Source: Polaribacter vadi (lineage in GTDB: Bacteria; Bacteroidota; Bacteroidia; Flavobacteriales; Flavobacteriaceae). Taken from it: a DNA stretch of 64,000 nt. The notes under the pieces were generated by a model. It did not search any database, was not told the DNA's origin, and saw only the letters and a list, made by a program, of their open reading frames with translations. The number at the start of each line of letters is the position of its first letter. Position 1 is the first letter of the stretch. Below are positions 17,139-26,512 of this stretch, piece by piece. The stretch covers positions 1,448,501 to 1,512,500 of the forward strand of contig NZ_CP017477.1 of assembly GCF_001761365.1 (NCBI RefSeq), read 5' to 3'. The translations under genes were made by a program, and so were the position numbers.

Positions 17139-17924
17139 ATGAAACACATACAACATATAGAAAATGAAATTTTTGAATTAAGAACTCAATTACAAAATCA
17201 TATACTTTATAAAAATTTAAAAAATATAGAGGATATTAAAGTTTTTATGGAGCAACATGTATTTGCTGTTTGGGATTTTATGTCGCTCTTAAAAAGTTTG
17301 CAAAATCATCTTACCAATGTTCATGTTCCTTGGACACCTCCAAAAAACCCAATATTATCAAGGTTCATTAATGAAATTGTTCACGGAGAAGAAAGTGATA
17401 TTAACGAACTTGGTGAACCAAAAAGTCATTATGAAATGTATTTAGATGCCATGAAACAAATGGGCGCAAATACAAATCAAATAGAAAATTTTGTAACAGA
17501 AATTGCTTCTGGAAAAACGATTGATTCTGCTTTAAATGAAATAAATATTGATAAAAAAGTTGCTGAGTTTGTAAAATTCACTTTCGATGTTATAGCAACA
17601 AAACAACCTCATCTTATTGCAGCTTCTTTCACCTTTGGAAGAGAAGATGTAATTCCTGACATGTTCTTAAAAATTATTGAAAATTCAGATTCAAAACACC
17701 AATCTTATACAAAATTAAAATATTATTTAGAACGTCATATAGAATTAGATGGAGATGAACATGGACCACTTTCTTTAAAAATGGTCGCTGAACTTTGTGG
17801 AGAAGATGAACAAAAATGGGCAAACACCTTAAAAGTAGCAAAACAATCTTTACAACATAGAATTTCACTTTGGGATGCTATTAATAATCTTATTCAAAAA
17901 GAAAAACTTGTTTCAAGCATCTAA
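17139..17924 (+). CDS. DUF3050 protein (heme-oxygenase-like fold)
   Basis: A 261-aa helical protein with DUF3050 landmarks: [41 protein letters not shown], and a late [21 protein letters not shown]. Conserved His and Glu residues in these segments resemble those of the heme-oxygenase-like di-iron proteins (HxxE with late HxxxD/E). The reaction is unknown. The gene is 12 bp after tspO and 8 bp before an SRPBCC gene. Confidence 0.85.
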   Translation: MKHIQHIENEIFELRTQLQNHILYKNLKNIEDIKVFMEQHVFAVWDFMSLLKSLQNHLTNVHVPWTPPKNPILSRFINEIVHGEESDINELGEPKSHYEMYLDAMKQMGANTNQIENFVTEIASGKTIDSALNEINIDKKVAEFVKFTFDVIATKQPHLIAASFTFGREDVIPDMFLKIIENSDSKHQSYTKLKYYLERHIELDGDEHGPLSLKMVAELCGEDEQKWANTLKVAKQSLQHRISLWDAINNLIQKEKLVSSI

Positions 17925-17932
17925 TTAATCCA

Positions 17933-18400
17933 ATGAAAATATATACGTTACATAAATCTCAAAAATTACCAATTTCTGTTGATGAAGCTTGGGAATTTTT
18001 ATCAAACCCAAAAAACCTTAAAATAATTACACCAGATTATATGAGTTTTGATATCGTTTCTAACATTGATAGACCTTTGTATACTGGACAAATTATACAA
18101 TATATTGTAACTCCTCTTTTAGGAATTAAAACAAAATGGGTTTCAGAAATTACGCATATAGAAGATAAAAAGTATTTTGTAGATGAGCAACTATATGGAC
18201 CTTATGCTTTATGGCACCACAAACATTTTATCAAAGAAATTGATGGTGGTGTTGAAATGGAGGATATTATCGACTATAAAGTTCCCTTAGGGTTTTTAGG
18301 CCAATTAGCGCATCCTTTTTTAGTGAAACCAAAATTAGAAGAAATATTTGCCTACAGACAAACAAAATTATTAGAGCTTTTTGGTGCGTATAAAAAGTAA
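17933..18400 (+). CDS. SRPBCC-family ligand-binding protein
   Basis: A 155-aa START/SRPBCC-fold protein. The pattern SVDEAWEFLSNPKNLKIITPDYMSF at the N-terminus and KHFIKEIDGGVEMEDIIDYKVPLGFLG near the end is that of COG4276 proteins, which often neighbour photolyases. It probably binds a hydrophobic ligand; identity unknown. It starts eight bases after DUF3050 and is the last gene before a hairpin repeat. Confidence 0.85.
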   Translation: MKIYTLHKSQKLPISVDEAWEFLSNPKNLKIITPDYMSFDIVSNIDRPLYTGQIIQYIVTPLLGIKTKWVSEITHIEDKKYFVDEQLYGPYALWHHKHFIKEIDGGVEMEDIIDYKVPLGFLGQLAHPFLVKPKLEEIFAYRQTKLLELFGAYKK

Positions 18401-18416
18401 CTAAAACTATATATCT

Positions 18417-18465
18417 TGCCACGAACTCACGAGTTTAAACTTTATAAATTCTTGAATTCGTGGCA
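18417..18465. repeat. Hairpin of the interspersed CACGAA(A/T)TCACGA type
   Basis: TGCCACGAACTCA and TGAATTCGTGGCA form a 13-bp inverted repeat with one mismatch around a 23-base loop. The CACGAA-TCACGA wording resembles interspersed repeats common in flavobacterial genomes. It lies between the SRPBCC gene and phrB and may act as a weak terminator. Confidence 0.5.
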
Positions 18466-18500
18466 TTTTAATATCTTTAAATTAAACAACTTAAACAGCA

Positions 18501-19805
18501 ATGGAAACTACGATTAATATATTTTGGTTTAGAAGAGATTTACGTTTAGATGATAATGTAGGCTTTTACAATGCATTAAAATCCGAACATAAAGTTTTAC
18601 CTATTTTTATTTTTGATGAAGAAATTCTATCAAAATTACCAAAAGATGATGCTAGAGTTACTTTTATTTTTGATACGCTTCAAGAAATGAGAAACGAACT
18701 GCAAGAAAAATATGGAAGCAGTATTGCCATGCTAAAAGGAAAGCCAAAAGATGTTTTTAAGCAATTAGTAAAAGATCATACCATTGACACTGTTTTTACA
18801 AATCGAGATTATGAGCCGTATGCAAAAGAAAGAGATGCCAAAATAGCAACACTTTTATCTAAAGAAAACATCAATTTTAAAACATTTAAAGATCAAGTTA
18901 TTTTTGAGAAACATGAAGTTGTAAAAAGCGATGGAGATCCTTACAAAGTGTACACTCCATATATGAAATTATGGAAAAAAGAATTTGAAAAAATCGATTT
19001 AAAAATTTATTACACGAATCAATTTTTAGACAATTTAATTGAGAATTCAAGATTAACAAATGTATCACTTGCTGATATTGGTTTTAAAAAATCAACGCAA
19101 AAAATAGCAGCTTTTACAGTTACACCAACGTTAATTCAGGAATATGAAGACACTCGTAATTTTCCTGCACAAGATTCTACCTCTAAATTAGGACCACATT
19201 TGCGTTTTGGAACTGCAAGTATTAGAAAAATGATAAAAAAAGCTATTGCAGAAAAAAACGAAATCTTTTGGCAAGAATTAATTTGGAGAGAATTTTTCGC
19301 GCAAATTCTTTGGCATTTTCCTCATACAAAAGATAAAGCTTTTAAAAGCAAATACGATAGAATTGAATGGAGAAACAACGAACACGAATTTAAAAAATGG
19401 TGTAATGGAGAAACTGGATATCCTTTAGTAGATGCAGGAATGCGTCAATTAAACGAAACTGGCTTTATGCACAACAGAATTAGAATGTTGGTGGGTAGTT
19501 TTTTATGCAAACATTTGTTGATAGATTGGAGATGGGGAGAAGCCTATTTCGCAGAAAAATTACACGATTATGAGATGGCAAGCAATGTTGGGAATTGGCA
19601 ATGGGTTGCAGGTTCTGGAGTAGATGCATCACCTTATTTTAGAATTTTTAACCCAACAACGCAAATTAAAAAGTTCGATAAAGATTTAAAATACATCAAA
19701 AAGTGGGTTCCCGAATTTCAAGAATTAACCTACGCTAAAGAAATCGTAGATCATAAAGAAGCAAGAGAACGTTGCTTAAAAGTATATAAAGATGCTGTTA
19801 GTTAA
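18501..19805 (+). CDS. phrB: Deoxyribodipyrimidine photolyase (canonical CPD type)
   Basis: A 434-aa class I-like CPD photolyase. The antenna domain starts INIFWFRRDLRLDDNVGF. The FAD domain has KLGPHLRFGTASIRKM, WQELIWREFFAQILWHFP, GYPLVDAGMRQLNETGFMHNRIRM and NWQWVAGSGVDASPYFRIFNP, with the standard Asn of RIFNP beside FAD N5. It repairs cyclobutane pyrimidine dimers with blue light. It is the fourth photolyase paralogue within 11 kb but is separated from the others by a hairpin, so it may have its own promoter (TATCTTTA at 18472-18479 is near-consensus). A terminator follows at 19912. Confidence 0.95.
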   Translation: METTINIFWFRRDLRLDDNVGFYNALKSEHKVLPIFIFDEEILSKLPKDDARVTFIFDTLQEMRNELQEKYGSSIAMLKGKPKDVFKQLVKDHTIDTVFTNRDYEPYAKERDAKIATLLSKENINFKTFKDQVIFEKHEVVKSDGDPYKVYTPYMKLWKKEFEKIDLKIYYTNQFLDNLIENSRLTNVSLADIGFKKSTQKIAAFTVTPTLIQEYEDTRNFPAQDSTSKLGPHLRFGTASIRKMIKKAIAEKNEIFWQELIWREFFAQILWHFPHTKDKAFKSKYDRIEWRNNEHEFKKWCNGETGYPLVDAGMRQLNETGFMHNRIRMLVGSFLCKHLLIDWRWGEAYFAEKLHDYEMASNVGNWQWVAGSGVDASPYFRIFNPTTQIKKFDKDLKYIKKWVPEFQELTYAKEIVDHKEARERCLKVYKDAVS

Positions 19806-19911
19806 ATAGATACAACAACAAAACATAAATAAATTCGTTCTAAGAATATACAATGATAAAATATGTATTATGTATTTTTCTATTCATTGTAAAAATTATT
19901 TTTCTTGACTT

Positions 19912-19942
19912 AAAAAGCTTCAATAACTTGGAGCTTTTTTTT
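19912..19942 (+). terminator. Rho-independent terminator after phrB
   Basis: AAAAAGCTTCAA and TTGGAGCTTTTT form a 12-bp stem with one wobble pair and a 4-base loop, followed by a T-run. Confidence 0.85.
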
Positions 19943-20015
19943 ATTGAAAATAAATGAAATTTCTTTAGGTATATTTTAAAAATAGTATTTAATTTGCGGA
20001 CTTAAAATTCAAAAA

Positions 20016-20089
20016 GCCGATGTAGCTCAGCTGGCTAGAGCAGCTGATTTGTAATCAGCAGGTCGTGGGTTCGAGTCCCTCTATCGGCT
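20016..20089 (+). tRNA. trnT: tRNA-Thr (anticodon TGT)
   Basis: A full cloverleaf is present: acceptor GCCGATG pairs with TATCGGC (last pair G-T), D-arm GCTCAGCTGGCTAGAGC, anticodon arm CTGAT-TTTGTAA-ATCAG, T-arm with GGTTCGAGTCC, and discriminator T. CCA is not encoded. It stands alone and is followed at once by a terminator. Confidence 0.97.
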
Positions 20090-20093
20090 CAAT

Positions 20094-20129
20094 AAAAAAA
20101 CTCTCAAAATCATTTTTGAGAGTTTTTTT
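20094..20129 (+). terminator. Rho-independent terminator of the tRNA gene
   Basis: AAACTCTCAAAA and TTTTTGAGAGTTT form a stem with a short loop and a run of seven T. Confidence 0.9.
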
Positions 20130-20374
20130 GTGCTTTGTACTTTTAAGTTTGTTTTTAATTAAGTATTATAGTTATCATTCAAAAAAATTGACACGATAGT
20201 ACTGTAAAAAAAATGTAATTTTCATAAAATAGTAATTTTAGTTTAGGTTTGATTAAAAGCTTTAATATTGAATTAAAACAGTACTTGAAAATAATACATA
20301 ATGGAAGGACTTATAAAAAGGTTGAATGAGGAATAAATCAACAAAAAAAGGGGTAATTATTAGCTTTTCTAAAT
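20130..20374. other. Intergenic stretch with no supported feature
   Basis: AT-rich sequence between the tRNA terminator and the long hairpin. It holds one 11-codon frame at about 20301-20336 (MEGLIKRLNEE) that has nothing to support it. No promoter or repeat is convincing. Confidence 0.5.
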
Positions 20375-20431
20375 AAATTAGGGTGACTCAGCTTCTGTAT
20401 CGTTTACAAAAAAGTTGAGTCACCCTAATTT
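20375..20431. terminator. Long hairpin, probable terminator of araR
   Basis: An inverted repeat of about 19 bp (TTAGGGTGACTCA...TGAGTCACCCTAA) with one mismatch and a loop of about 17 bases. It lies 60 bp beyond the araR stop, with T-rich sequence on both sides, and could stop transcription both ways. The long exact stem is unusual for a simple terminator. Confidence 0.6.
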
Positions 20432-20491
20432 TTAAAGAATGTTTTTTATCCAAATCAAAAAAGAGAAGAGAACTGAATTTAATTTTAAAAA

Positions 20492-21181
20492 TTATATTTT
20501 AAGGTAAAAGTTGTTTCCCTGCTTTTCATCATATTTTTGCTGATCAAATTTATATAAATAAGAACCTTTGGTAGAAGAAGACATGTCTTTTTCTTTTAAT
20601 TTAACCAATATATCCATAGAATTAATTTTATTAATAAAATTACGTTTGTCTATGTCTTTATCTAAAATAGCTTCATATAATTTTTGTAGTTGACGCATGG
20701 TAAATTTTTCTGGTAAAAGCTCAAAACCTATAGGATTTATAGAAGTTCTTCTTCTTAATCTTCTTACAGCTTTGTCTACTATTAAATTATGGTCAAAAAT
20801 TAAATCTGGAATTTTAGACAGACTAAACCATTTGGCATTATAATTTTTAATTAACTCTTTATTATGTTTATCAATATTAACAATTGCATAATAAGATGTA
20901 GAAATAGTTCTATCTACAGGATCTCTATTAACTTCACTAAAAGAATACAGTTGTTCCATGTAAATATTATGCATTCCTGTTAATTTAAAAAGCACTCTAG
21001 AAGCAGCATCATCTAAAGTTTCTTCTTTTTTTAGAAATCCACCCATTAAAGACCATTTGCCTTTTTCAGGTTCAAAATCTCTTTGAATTAAAAGAACTTT
21101 TAAATCCTCATCATCAAAACCAAATATGATGCAATCTACAGCTAAAAAAACTTTATATTCTGAGAAGTAACCTTTAAGCAT
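20492..21181 (-). CDS. araR: Nudix-type AraR transcriptional regulator of arabinose genes
   Basis: A 229-aa protein from ATG 21181, with an N-terminal Nudix-like domain (about 10-140) and a C-terminal winged helix (about 150-225, GFELLPEKFTMRQLQKLYEA). The Nudix box is degenerate: GGFLKKEETLDDAASRVLFKL keeps the Gly and first Glu, but the REUxEE segment reads RVLFKL. Hydrolase activity is therefore unlikely, and the domain probably senses a sugar. Bacteroidota are known to use such a Nudix-family AraR to repress L-arabinose genes. The gene is divergent from araB, with two dyads in the 205-bp gap. A longer frame upstream (to 21259) lacks Nudix homology and overlaps an operator-like dyad. Confidence 0.85.
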   Translation of the reverse strand: MLKGYFSEYKVFLAVDCIIFGFDDEDLKVLLIQRDFEPEKGKWSLMGGFLKKEETLDDAASRVLFKLTGMHNIYMEQLYSFSEVNRDPVDRTISTSYYAIVNIDKHNKELIKNYNAKWFSLSKIPDLIFDHNLIVDKAVRRLRRRTSINPIGFELLPEKFTMRQLQKLYEAILDKDIDKRNFINKINSMDILVKLKEKDMSSSTKGSYLYKFDQQKYDEKQGNNFYLKI

Positions 21182-21230
21182 TGTTATTAATTTTAGGCTA
21201 AAATATATTTTTTTTACATAAAACCAATGA

Positions 21231-21250
21231 TTACACATGTATAAGTGTAG
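21231..21250. promoter_or_regulatory. Operator-like dyad 1 between araR and araB
   Basis: TTACACATGTATAAGTGTAG contains the inverted half-sites TACAC and GTGTA around an 8-bp centre. It lies 50 bp upstream of the araR start. Confidence 0.5.
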
Positions 21251-21302
21251 AAATAACATTTATATTCTTATTTACTTGTAAATATTAAATTTTTGTTCTT
21301 AT

Positions 21303-21331
21303 TTTACAAATGTGAAAAACACACTTATAAA
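21303..21331. promoter_or_regulatory. Operator-like dyad 2 between araR and araB
   Basis: TTTACAAATGTG and CACACTTATAAA form a 12-bp inverted repeat (10 of 12 matching) around a 5-base A spacer, 56 bp before the araB start. The ATAAGTGT half-site is shared with dyad 1, which supports both being AraR sites. Confidence 0.55.
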
Positions 21332-21386
21332 AGATAAATGCATCTTAAGAAATATTAAATTTTTTAGAACCACAAACAAGTAATAA

Positions 21387-23060
21387 ATGGAAAGTTATGT
21401 AATTGGGTTGGATTATGGTTCAGATTCTGTAAGAGCTGTTTTAATAGATACCAAAAATGGAAATGAGATAGCGTCTGAAGTATTTTGGTACCCAAGATGG
21501 AAACAACAACTATACTGCAATTCTAGAATTAATCAGTTTAGACAACATCCACTAGATCATATAGAAGGTTTAGAGCAAACAATTAATTCTGTAATTTATC
21601 AAAGTAAAATAAATCCAGAATTAATAGTTAGTATTTGTATAGATACAACTGGTTCTTCTCCATTACCAATAACAAAAGACGGAACTCCATTAGCCTTAGT
21701 AGATGATTTTAAAGAAAATCCAAATGCGTTAATGGTTCTTTGGAAAGATCATACAGCTGTAAAAGAAGCTAATGAAATAAATGATTTAGCAAGAAATTGG
21801 GGTGGTGAAGATTTTACAAAATTTGAAGGAGGTATTTATTCTTCTGAATGGTTTTGGGCAAAAATTTTACATATAGTTAGAGAAGATAAAGCCGTAAAAG
21901 AAGCTACTTATACATGGATGGAACATTGTGATTACATGACCTATATATTAGTAGATCGTAAAGATTTAGATACTTTTAAAAGAAGTAGATGTGCTGCAGG
22001 TCATAAAGCAATGTGGCATAAAAGCTGGAATGGTTTACCTGATGAACAATTTTTAAATCAATTAGATCCCTATTTAGGAGAATTAAGAGGCAATCTTTAC
22101 GAAGAAACTTATACTTCTGATGAAGTTGCTGGTCATTTAAACCAAGAATGGGCAGATAGATTAGGTTTAACTACTAACACAGTTATTGCTGTGGGTACTT
22201 TTGATGCACATTCTGGCGCTGTTGGTGCCAAAGTTGATAAACACACATTGGTAAGAGTTATGGGAACTTCTACTTGTGATATAATGATTGCAGATGAAGA
22301 ACTTATTGGCGAAAAATGTGTTCGTGGAATTTGCGGTCAAGTAGATGGTTCTGTGATTCCTGGTTTTATTGGTTTAGAAGCAGGTCAATCTGCTTTTGGA
22401 GATGTTTTGGCATGGTTTAAAAATTTATTATCATGGCCAATTGATAATTTAGTAATGACATCAACAATACTAACCAAAGAACAAAAAGAAAAACTTCAAG
22501 AAGAAATAGATGCTAATTTTATTAAAACATTAGCAGACCAAGCTGAGAAAATTCCTCTAGAAGAAGCTATACCAATTGCTTTAGATTGGGTTAATGGTAG
22601 AAGAACACCAGACGCAAATCAAGAATTAAAAGCAGCTTTTACAGGTATTTCTTTAGGTACAAAAGCACCTCATATTTTTAAAGCATTGGTAAATGCAATT
22701 TGTTTTGGTTCTAAAATGATTGTAGATCGTTTTGAAAACGAAGGGGTAGAAATAAAATCGGTAATTGGAATTGGTGGTGTTGCACGTAAATCTCCATTTA
22801 TTATGCAAACTTTAGCCAATGTCTTAAACATGCCAATTAAAGTGGCAGTATCAGACCAAGCACCAGCTTTAGGATCTGCTATTTATGCTGCAGTTGCTGC
22901 TGGCGTTTACAATAATGTAATTGAAGCGAGTAAAGTAATGGGAAGTGATTTTGAAGCAGAATATTTCCCAGAAAAAAACCACATAAAAACATACGCCAAC
23001 CTAATGGAATCTTATAAAACATTAGGCGAATTTGTAGAAAACACTATAAAAACTAAATAA
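21387..23060 (+). CDS. araB: Ribulokinase
   Basis: A 557-aa FGGY-family kinase that phosphorylates L-ribulose to L-ribulose 5-phosphate with ATP. The N-terminal phosphate-binding motif is YVIGLDYGSDSVRAVL, followed by DTTGSSPLPI and the C-terminal FGGY-type block GIGGVARKSPFIMQTLANVL. Length is normal for AraB. It is the first gene of the arabinose operon, and araD starts one base after its stop. The divergent AraR gene and two dyads lie upstream. Confidence 0.96.
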   Translation: MESYVIGLDYGSDSVRAVLIDTKNGNEIASEVFWYPRWKQQLYCNSRINQFRQHPLDHIEGLEQTINSVIYQSKINPELIVSICIDTTGSSPLPITKDGTPLALVDDFKENPNALMVLWKDHTAVKEANEINDLARNWGGEDFTKFEGGIYSSEWFWAKILHIVREDKAVKEATYTWMEHCDYMTYILVDRKDLDTFKRSRCAAGHKAMWHKSWNGLPDEQFLNQLDPYLGELRGNLYEETYTSDEVAGHLNQEWADRLGLTTNTVIAVGTFDAHSGAVGAKVDKHTLVRVMGTSTCDIMIADEELIGEKCVRGICGQVDGSVIPGFIGLEAGQSAFGDVLAWFKNLLSWPIDNLVMTSTILTKEQKEKLQEEIDANFIKTLADQAEKIPLEEAIPIALDWVNGRRTPDANQELKAAFTGISLGTKAPHIFKALVNAICFGSKMIVDRFENEGVEIKSVIGIGGVARKSPFIMQTLANVLNMPIKVAVSDQAPALGSAIYAAVAAGVYNNVIEASKVMGSDFEAEYFPEKNHIKTYANLMESYKTLGEFVENTIKTK

Positions 23061-23061
23061 A

Positions 23062-23763
23062 ATGAGTTCTAAATATAAATCGCTAAAAGAAGAATGTTAC
23101 GAGGCTAATATGCAACTAAATGCATTAGATCTTGTAGTCTATACTTTTGGAAACGTTAGTGCTGTAGATAGAGAAAACGGAGTATTTGCCATAAAACCAA
23201 GTGGTATTGCTTACGAAAATCTTAAACCAGAAAATATTGTTATTTTAGATTATGACAATAATATAGTTGAAGGTACAATGAGACCATCATCTGACACAAA
23301 AACACATTCTTACTTATACAAAAACTGGGATGATATTGGAGGAATAGCACACACACATGCTAAATTTTCTTGTGCTTGGGCACAAGCGCAACAAGATGTA
23401 CCTATTTTTGGAACAACTCACGCAGATCATTTAACAGCAGATATTCCTTGTGCACCACCAATGAGCGATGAACTTATACAAGGAAACTACGAGCACAATA
23501 CTGGAATTCAAATTTTAGATTGTTTTAAAGATAAAAACTTATCTCATAAAGAAGTAGAAATGATTTTAATAGGAAATCATGGCCCTTTTGCTTGGGGAAA
23601 AAATGCTGCAAAAGCAGTATATAATAGTAAAGTGTTAGAAGTAGTTGCAGAAATGGCATATTTAACACTACAAATTAACCCAAATGCAAAAAGGTTAAAA
23701 AACTCATTAATAAAAAAACACTACGAACGTAAGCATGGTAAAAATGCTTATTATGGACAATAA
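23062..23763 (+). CDS. araD: L-ribulose-5-phosphate 4-epimerase
   Basis: A 233-aa class II aldolase-fold epimerase converting L-ribulose 5-phosphate to D-xylulose 5-phosphate. Zinc ligands His97 and His99 are in IAHTHAKFSCAWAQA, and a third His is in GNHGPFAWGK. GNVSAVDRENG and KPSGIAYENL bind the phosphate. It lies between araB and araA with almost no spacers. Confidence 0.96.
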   Translation: MSSKYKSLKEECYEANMQLNALDLVVYTFGNVSAVDRENGVFAIKPSGIAYENLKPENIVILDYDNNIVEGTMRPSSDTKTHSYLYKNWDDIGGIAHTHAKFSCAWAQAQQDVPIFGTTHADHLTADIPCAPPMSDELIQGNYEHNTGIQILDCFKDKNLSHKEVEMILIGNHGPFAWGKNAAKAVYNSKVLEVVAEMAYLTLQINPNAKRLKNSLIKKHYERKHGKNAYYGQ

Positions 23764-23775
23764 ACAACCAAAATT

Positions 23776-25284
23776 ATGATTGATATATCTAACAAAGAAA
23801 TATGGTTTGTAACAGGTAGCCAGCATTTATATGGAGAAGAAACTTTAAATCAAGTTGCTAAAAATTCGCAAGAAATAGCAAAAGGTTTAGATGCTTCAAA
23901 AAATATTCCTGTAAAAATTATTTTTAAACCAACTGTAAAAACCCCCTCAGAAATAACTGCAATTTGCGAAGCTGCAAATGCGTCTAAAAATTGTATTGGT
24001 ATTATAACATGGATGCATACTTTTTCTCCTGCAAAAATGTGGATTGCAGGTTTAAGTATTTTAAATAAGCCTTTGTGTCATTTACATACCCAGTTTAATG
24101 CAGAAATTCCTTGGAAAGACATTAATATGGATTTCATGAATTTAAACCAATCTGCTCATGGAGATAGAGAGTTAGGCTACATCATGTCTCGTATGCGTAT
24201 TAAACGTAAAGTTGTTGTTGGGCATTGGCAAGAAGAAAAAGTTCAAAGTAAAATTGGTATTTGGTCTAGAGTTGCTTTAGGTTGTGATGAAATGAAAAAC
24301 TTAAAAGTTGCTCGTTTTGGAGACAACATGAGAGAAGTTGCTGTAACTGATGGAGATAAAGTTGAAGCGCAAATACGTTTTGGAATGTCTGTAAATGGAT
24401 ACGATTCTTCAGATATTACAAAAAAAATAGAAAATGTTACCTCACAACAAGTTAATGATTTAGTAAAAGTTTACGAAAAAGAATATAACTTATCTGATAA
24501 ATTAAAATTGGGTGGAGAGATGAGAGAATCTCTTATTGAATCTGCCAAGATAGAAATTGGACTACGTACTTTTTTAGACGAAGGTGGCTTTAAAGCTTTT
24601 ACAGATACTTTCGAAAACTTAGGAAGTTTAAAACAATTACCTGGTTTACCTGTTCAACGTTTAATGGCAGATGGTTATGGTTTTGGAGGAGAAGGAGATT
24701 GGAAAACAGCTGCTATGCTTAGAGTTATGAAGGTAATGGCTTATGGTTTAGAAGGTGGAACTTCTTTTATGGAAGATTATACGTATCACTTTACGCCTCA
24801 AAAATCTTATGTATTAGGATCACATATGCTAGAAATTTGTCCTACTATTGCAGACAAAAAACCTTCTTGTGAAGTTCATCCTTTAGGAATTGGCGGAAAA
24901 GAAGACCCTGTACGTTTGGTATTTAATTCTCCTGAAGGTGAAGCTATAAATGCATCTTTAGTAGATATGGGTAATCGTTTTAGGTTAATTGTTAATGAAG
25001 TGGAAGCTGTAAAACCAATGGAAGATTTACCAAATTTACCTGTTGCACGCGTACTTTGGGATGCAAAACCAAATTTAGATATTGCTGCAACTACTTGGAT
25101 TCTTGCTGGTGGAGCACATCACACTGTATATTCTCAAGCAATTACAACAGAATATATGGAAGATTTTGCAGATATCTTTGGAATTGAATTACTTGTAATA
25201 GATAATGACACTAGAGTTAGAAGCTTTAAAGACACAATGAATGCAAACGAAGCTTATTACAATACGTTTCAACATCGATTATAA
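23776..25284 (+). CDS. araA: L-arabinose isomerase
   Basis: A 502-aa enzyme converting L-arabinose to L-ribulose. Family blocks are [34 protein letters not shown], and [12 protein letters not shown] with the active-site region. Length is normal for AraA. It starts 12 bp after araD and completes the isomerase-kinase-epimerase route to the pentose phosphate pathway. Confidence 0.97.
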   Translation: MIDISNKEIWFVTGSQHLYGEETLNQVAKNSQEIAKGLDASKNIPVKIIFKPTVKTPSEITAICEAANASKNCIGIITWMHTFSPAKMWIAGLSILNKPLCHLHTQFNAEIPWKDINMDFMNLNQSAHGDRELGYIMSRMRIKRKVVVGHWQEEKVQSKIGIWSRVALGCDEMKNLKVARFGDNMREVAVTDGDKVEAQIRFGMSVNGYDSSDITKKIENVTSQQVNDLVKVYEKEYNLSDKLKLGGEMRESLIESAKIEIGLRTFLDEGGFKAFTDTFENLGSLKQLPGLPVQRLMADGYGFGGEGDWKTAAMLRVMKVMAYGLEGGTSFMEDYTYHFTPQKSYVLGSHMLEICPTIADKKPSCEVHPLGIGGKEDPVRLVFNSPEGEAINASLVDMGNRFRLIVNEVEAVKPMEDLPNLPVARVLWDAKPNLDIAATTWILAGGAHHTVYSQAITTEYMEDFADIFGIELLVIDNDTRVRSFKDTMNANEAYYNTFQHRL

Positions 25285-25307
25285 TATTAACTAAAAACTT
25301 TTTAAAG

Positions 25308-26486
25308 ATGAAAAATTTAAAACCTCTTTCTTATTTTTTTATATTTATTCTTGTTTTAGGATTTTTTTCAGATTGTAAAGGCAATAAAAAAGAAGCTATA
25401 AAAAAACAAGATGAAACTTTGGGTAAATTAGCAATTAACAAATCTGATTTTGGTAAAACAAAAGAAGGAAAATCAGTTGAAAAATTTACGCTAAAAAACA
25501 CCAATGGTGTAGAAGTAGATATTATTACTTATGGAGGAAGAATTACATCTTTAAAAGTACCGAATAGTAAAGGTGTTTTAGAAAATGTTGTTTTAGGATT
25601 TGATAATATAGAAGATTATGAAAATGACAACCCTTTCTTTGGCGCTTTAATTGGTCGTTATGGAAACAGAATTGCAAAAGGAAAATTTAGCTTAGAAGGA
25701 AAAGAATATACATTAGTAAAAAATAATGACGAGAATCATTTACATGGTGGAGTTATTGGTTTTGATAGGGTTATTTGGACAGCTACACCAATAGAAGGAA
25801 CTAAAGATTCGTCTTTAAAACTAACTTACTTAAGTAAAGATGGTGAAGAAGGATATCCTGGAAACTTAAACGTAACCGTTATTTATACACTAACAAAAGA
25901 CAATGCTATTGAAGTTTCTTACGAAGCTACTTCAGACAAAACAACCGTTGTTAATTTAACTCAACATGCTTATTTTAATTTATCCGCAGATTTTTCTAAA
26001 GAAATTTTAGATCATGAAATTGTTTTAAATGCAGATGCTTTTATACCTGTAGATGCTACTTTAATTCCAACAGGAGAAATTAGAAAAGTTATAGGAACAC
26101 CTTTCGACTTTACATCAGCAAAAAAAATAGCTAAAGAAATAAATTCTGAAAATCTACAATTGAAATTGGGTTTAGGTTACGATCATTGTTGGGTTTTAAA
26201 TGGTGAAAAAGAAACAATGAGTTTTGCAGCTTCTGCGTATAATGAAGAAAGTGGGCGTTTCATGGAAATTTTCACAGAAGAACCAGGTATACAATTGTAC
26301 ACAGGTAACTTTTTAGACGGAACTTTACCAATGCCAAATGGCGGAACTTATGCTCACAGAACAGGATTTTGTTTAGAAACACAACATTTTCCAGATTCCC
26401 CAAATCAAAAAGATTTTCCATCAACTGTTTTAAAACCTGGAGGAACATATTCAACTAAAACAACTTTTAAATTTTCAACTAAATAA
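25308..26486 (+). CDS. galM: Aldose 1-epimerase (mutarotase), probable lipoprotein
   Basis: A 392-aa GalM-family mutarotase with an N-terminal signal (LSYFFIFILVLGFFSDC) whose Cys23 may be lipidated, so it probably acts in the periplasm. Catalytic-domain motifs are ITYGGRITSLKVP, GRYGNRIAKGKF, ENHLHGGVIGFD and VVNLTQHAYFNL. It would equilibrate the anomers of incoming arabinose or another aldose. It follows araA by 23 bp and precedes the symporter by 26 bp, matching a periplasmic step before uptake. Confidence 0.92.
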   Translation: MKNLKPLSYFFIFILVLGFFSDCKGNKKEAIKKQDETLGKLAINKSDFGKTKEGKSVEKFTLKNTNGVEVDIITYGGRITSLKVPNSKGVLENVVLGFDNIEDYENDNPFFGALIGRYGNRIAKGKFSLEGKEYTLVKNNDENHLHGGVIGFDRVIWTATPIEGTKDSSLKLTYLSKDGEEGYPGNLNVTVIYTLTKDNAIEVSYEATSDKTTVVNLTQHAYFNLSADFSKEILDHEIVLNADAFIPVDATLIPTGEIRKVIGTPFDFTSAKKIAKEINSENLQLKLGLGYDHCWVLNGEKETMSFAASAYNEESGRFMEIFTEEPGIQLYTGNFLDGTLPMPNGGTYAHRTGFCLETQHFPDSPNQKDFPSTVLKPGGTYSTKTTFKFSTK

Positions 26487-26512
26487 CAATCAGCTAACTA
26501 AAAATATTAATT

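Noticed and set aside
20301..20336. 11-codon frame before the araR terminator
   Set aside because: Too short, no ribosome binding site and no conservation evidence.
21182..21259. Upstream start for araR
   Set aside because: The added residues are not Nudix-like and the DNA overlaps the operator-like dyad; ATG 21181 fits better.
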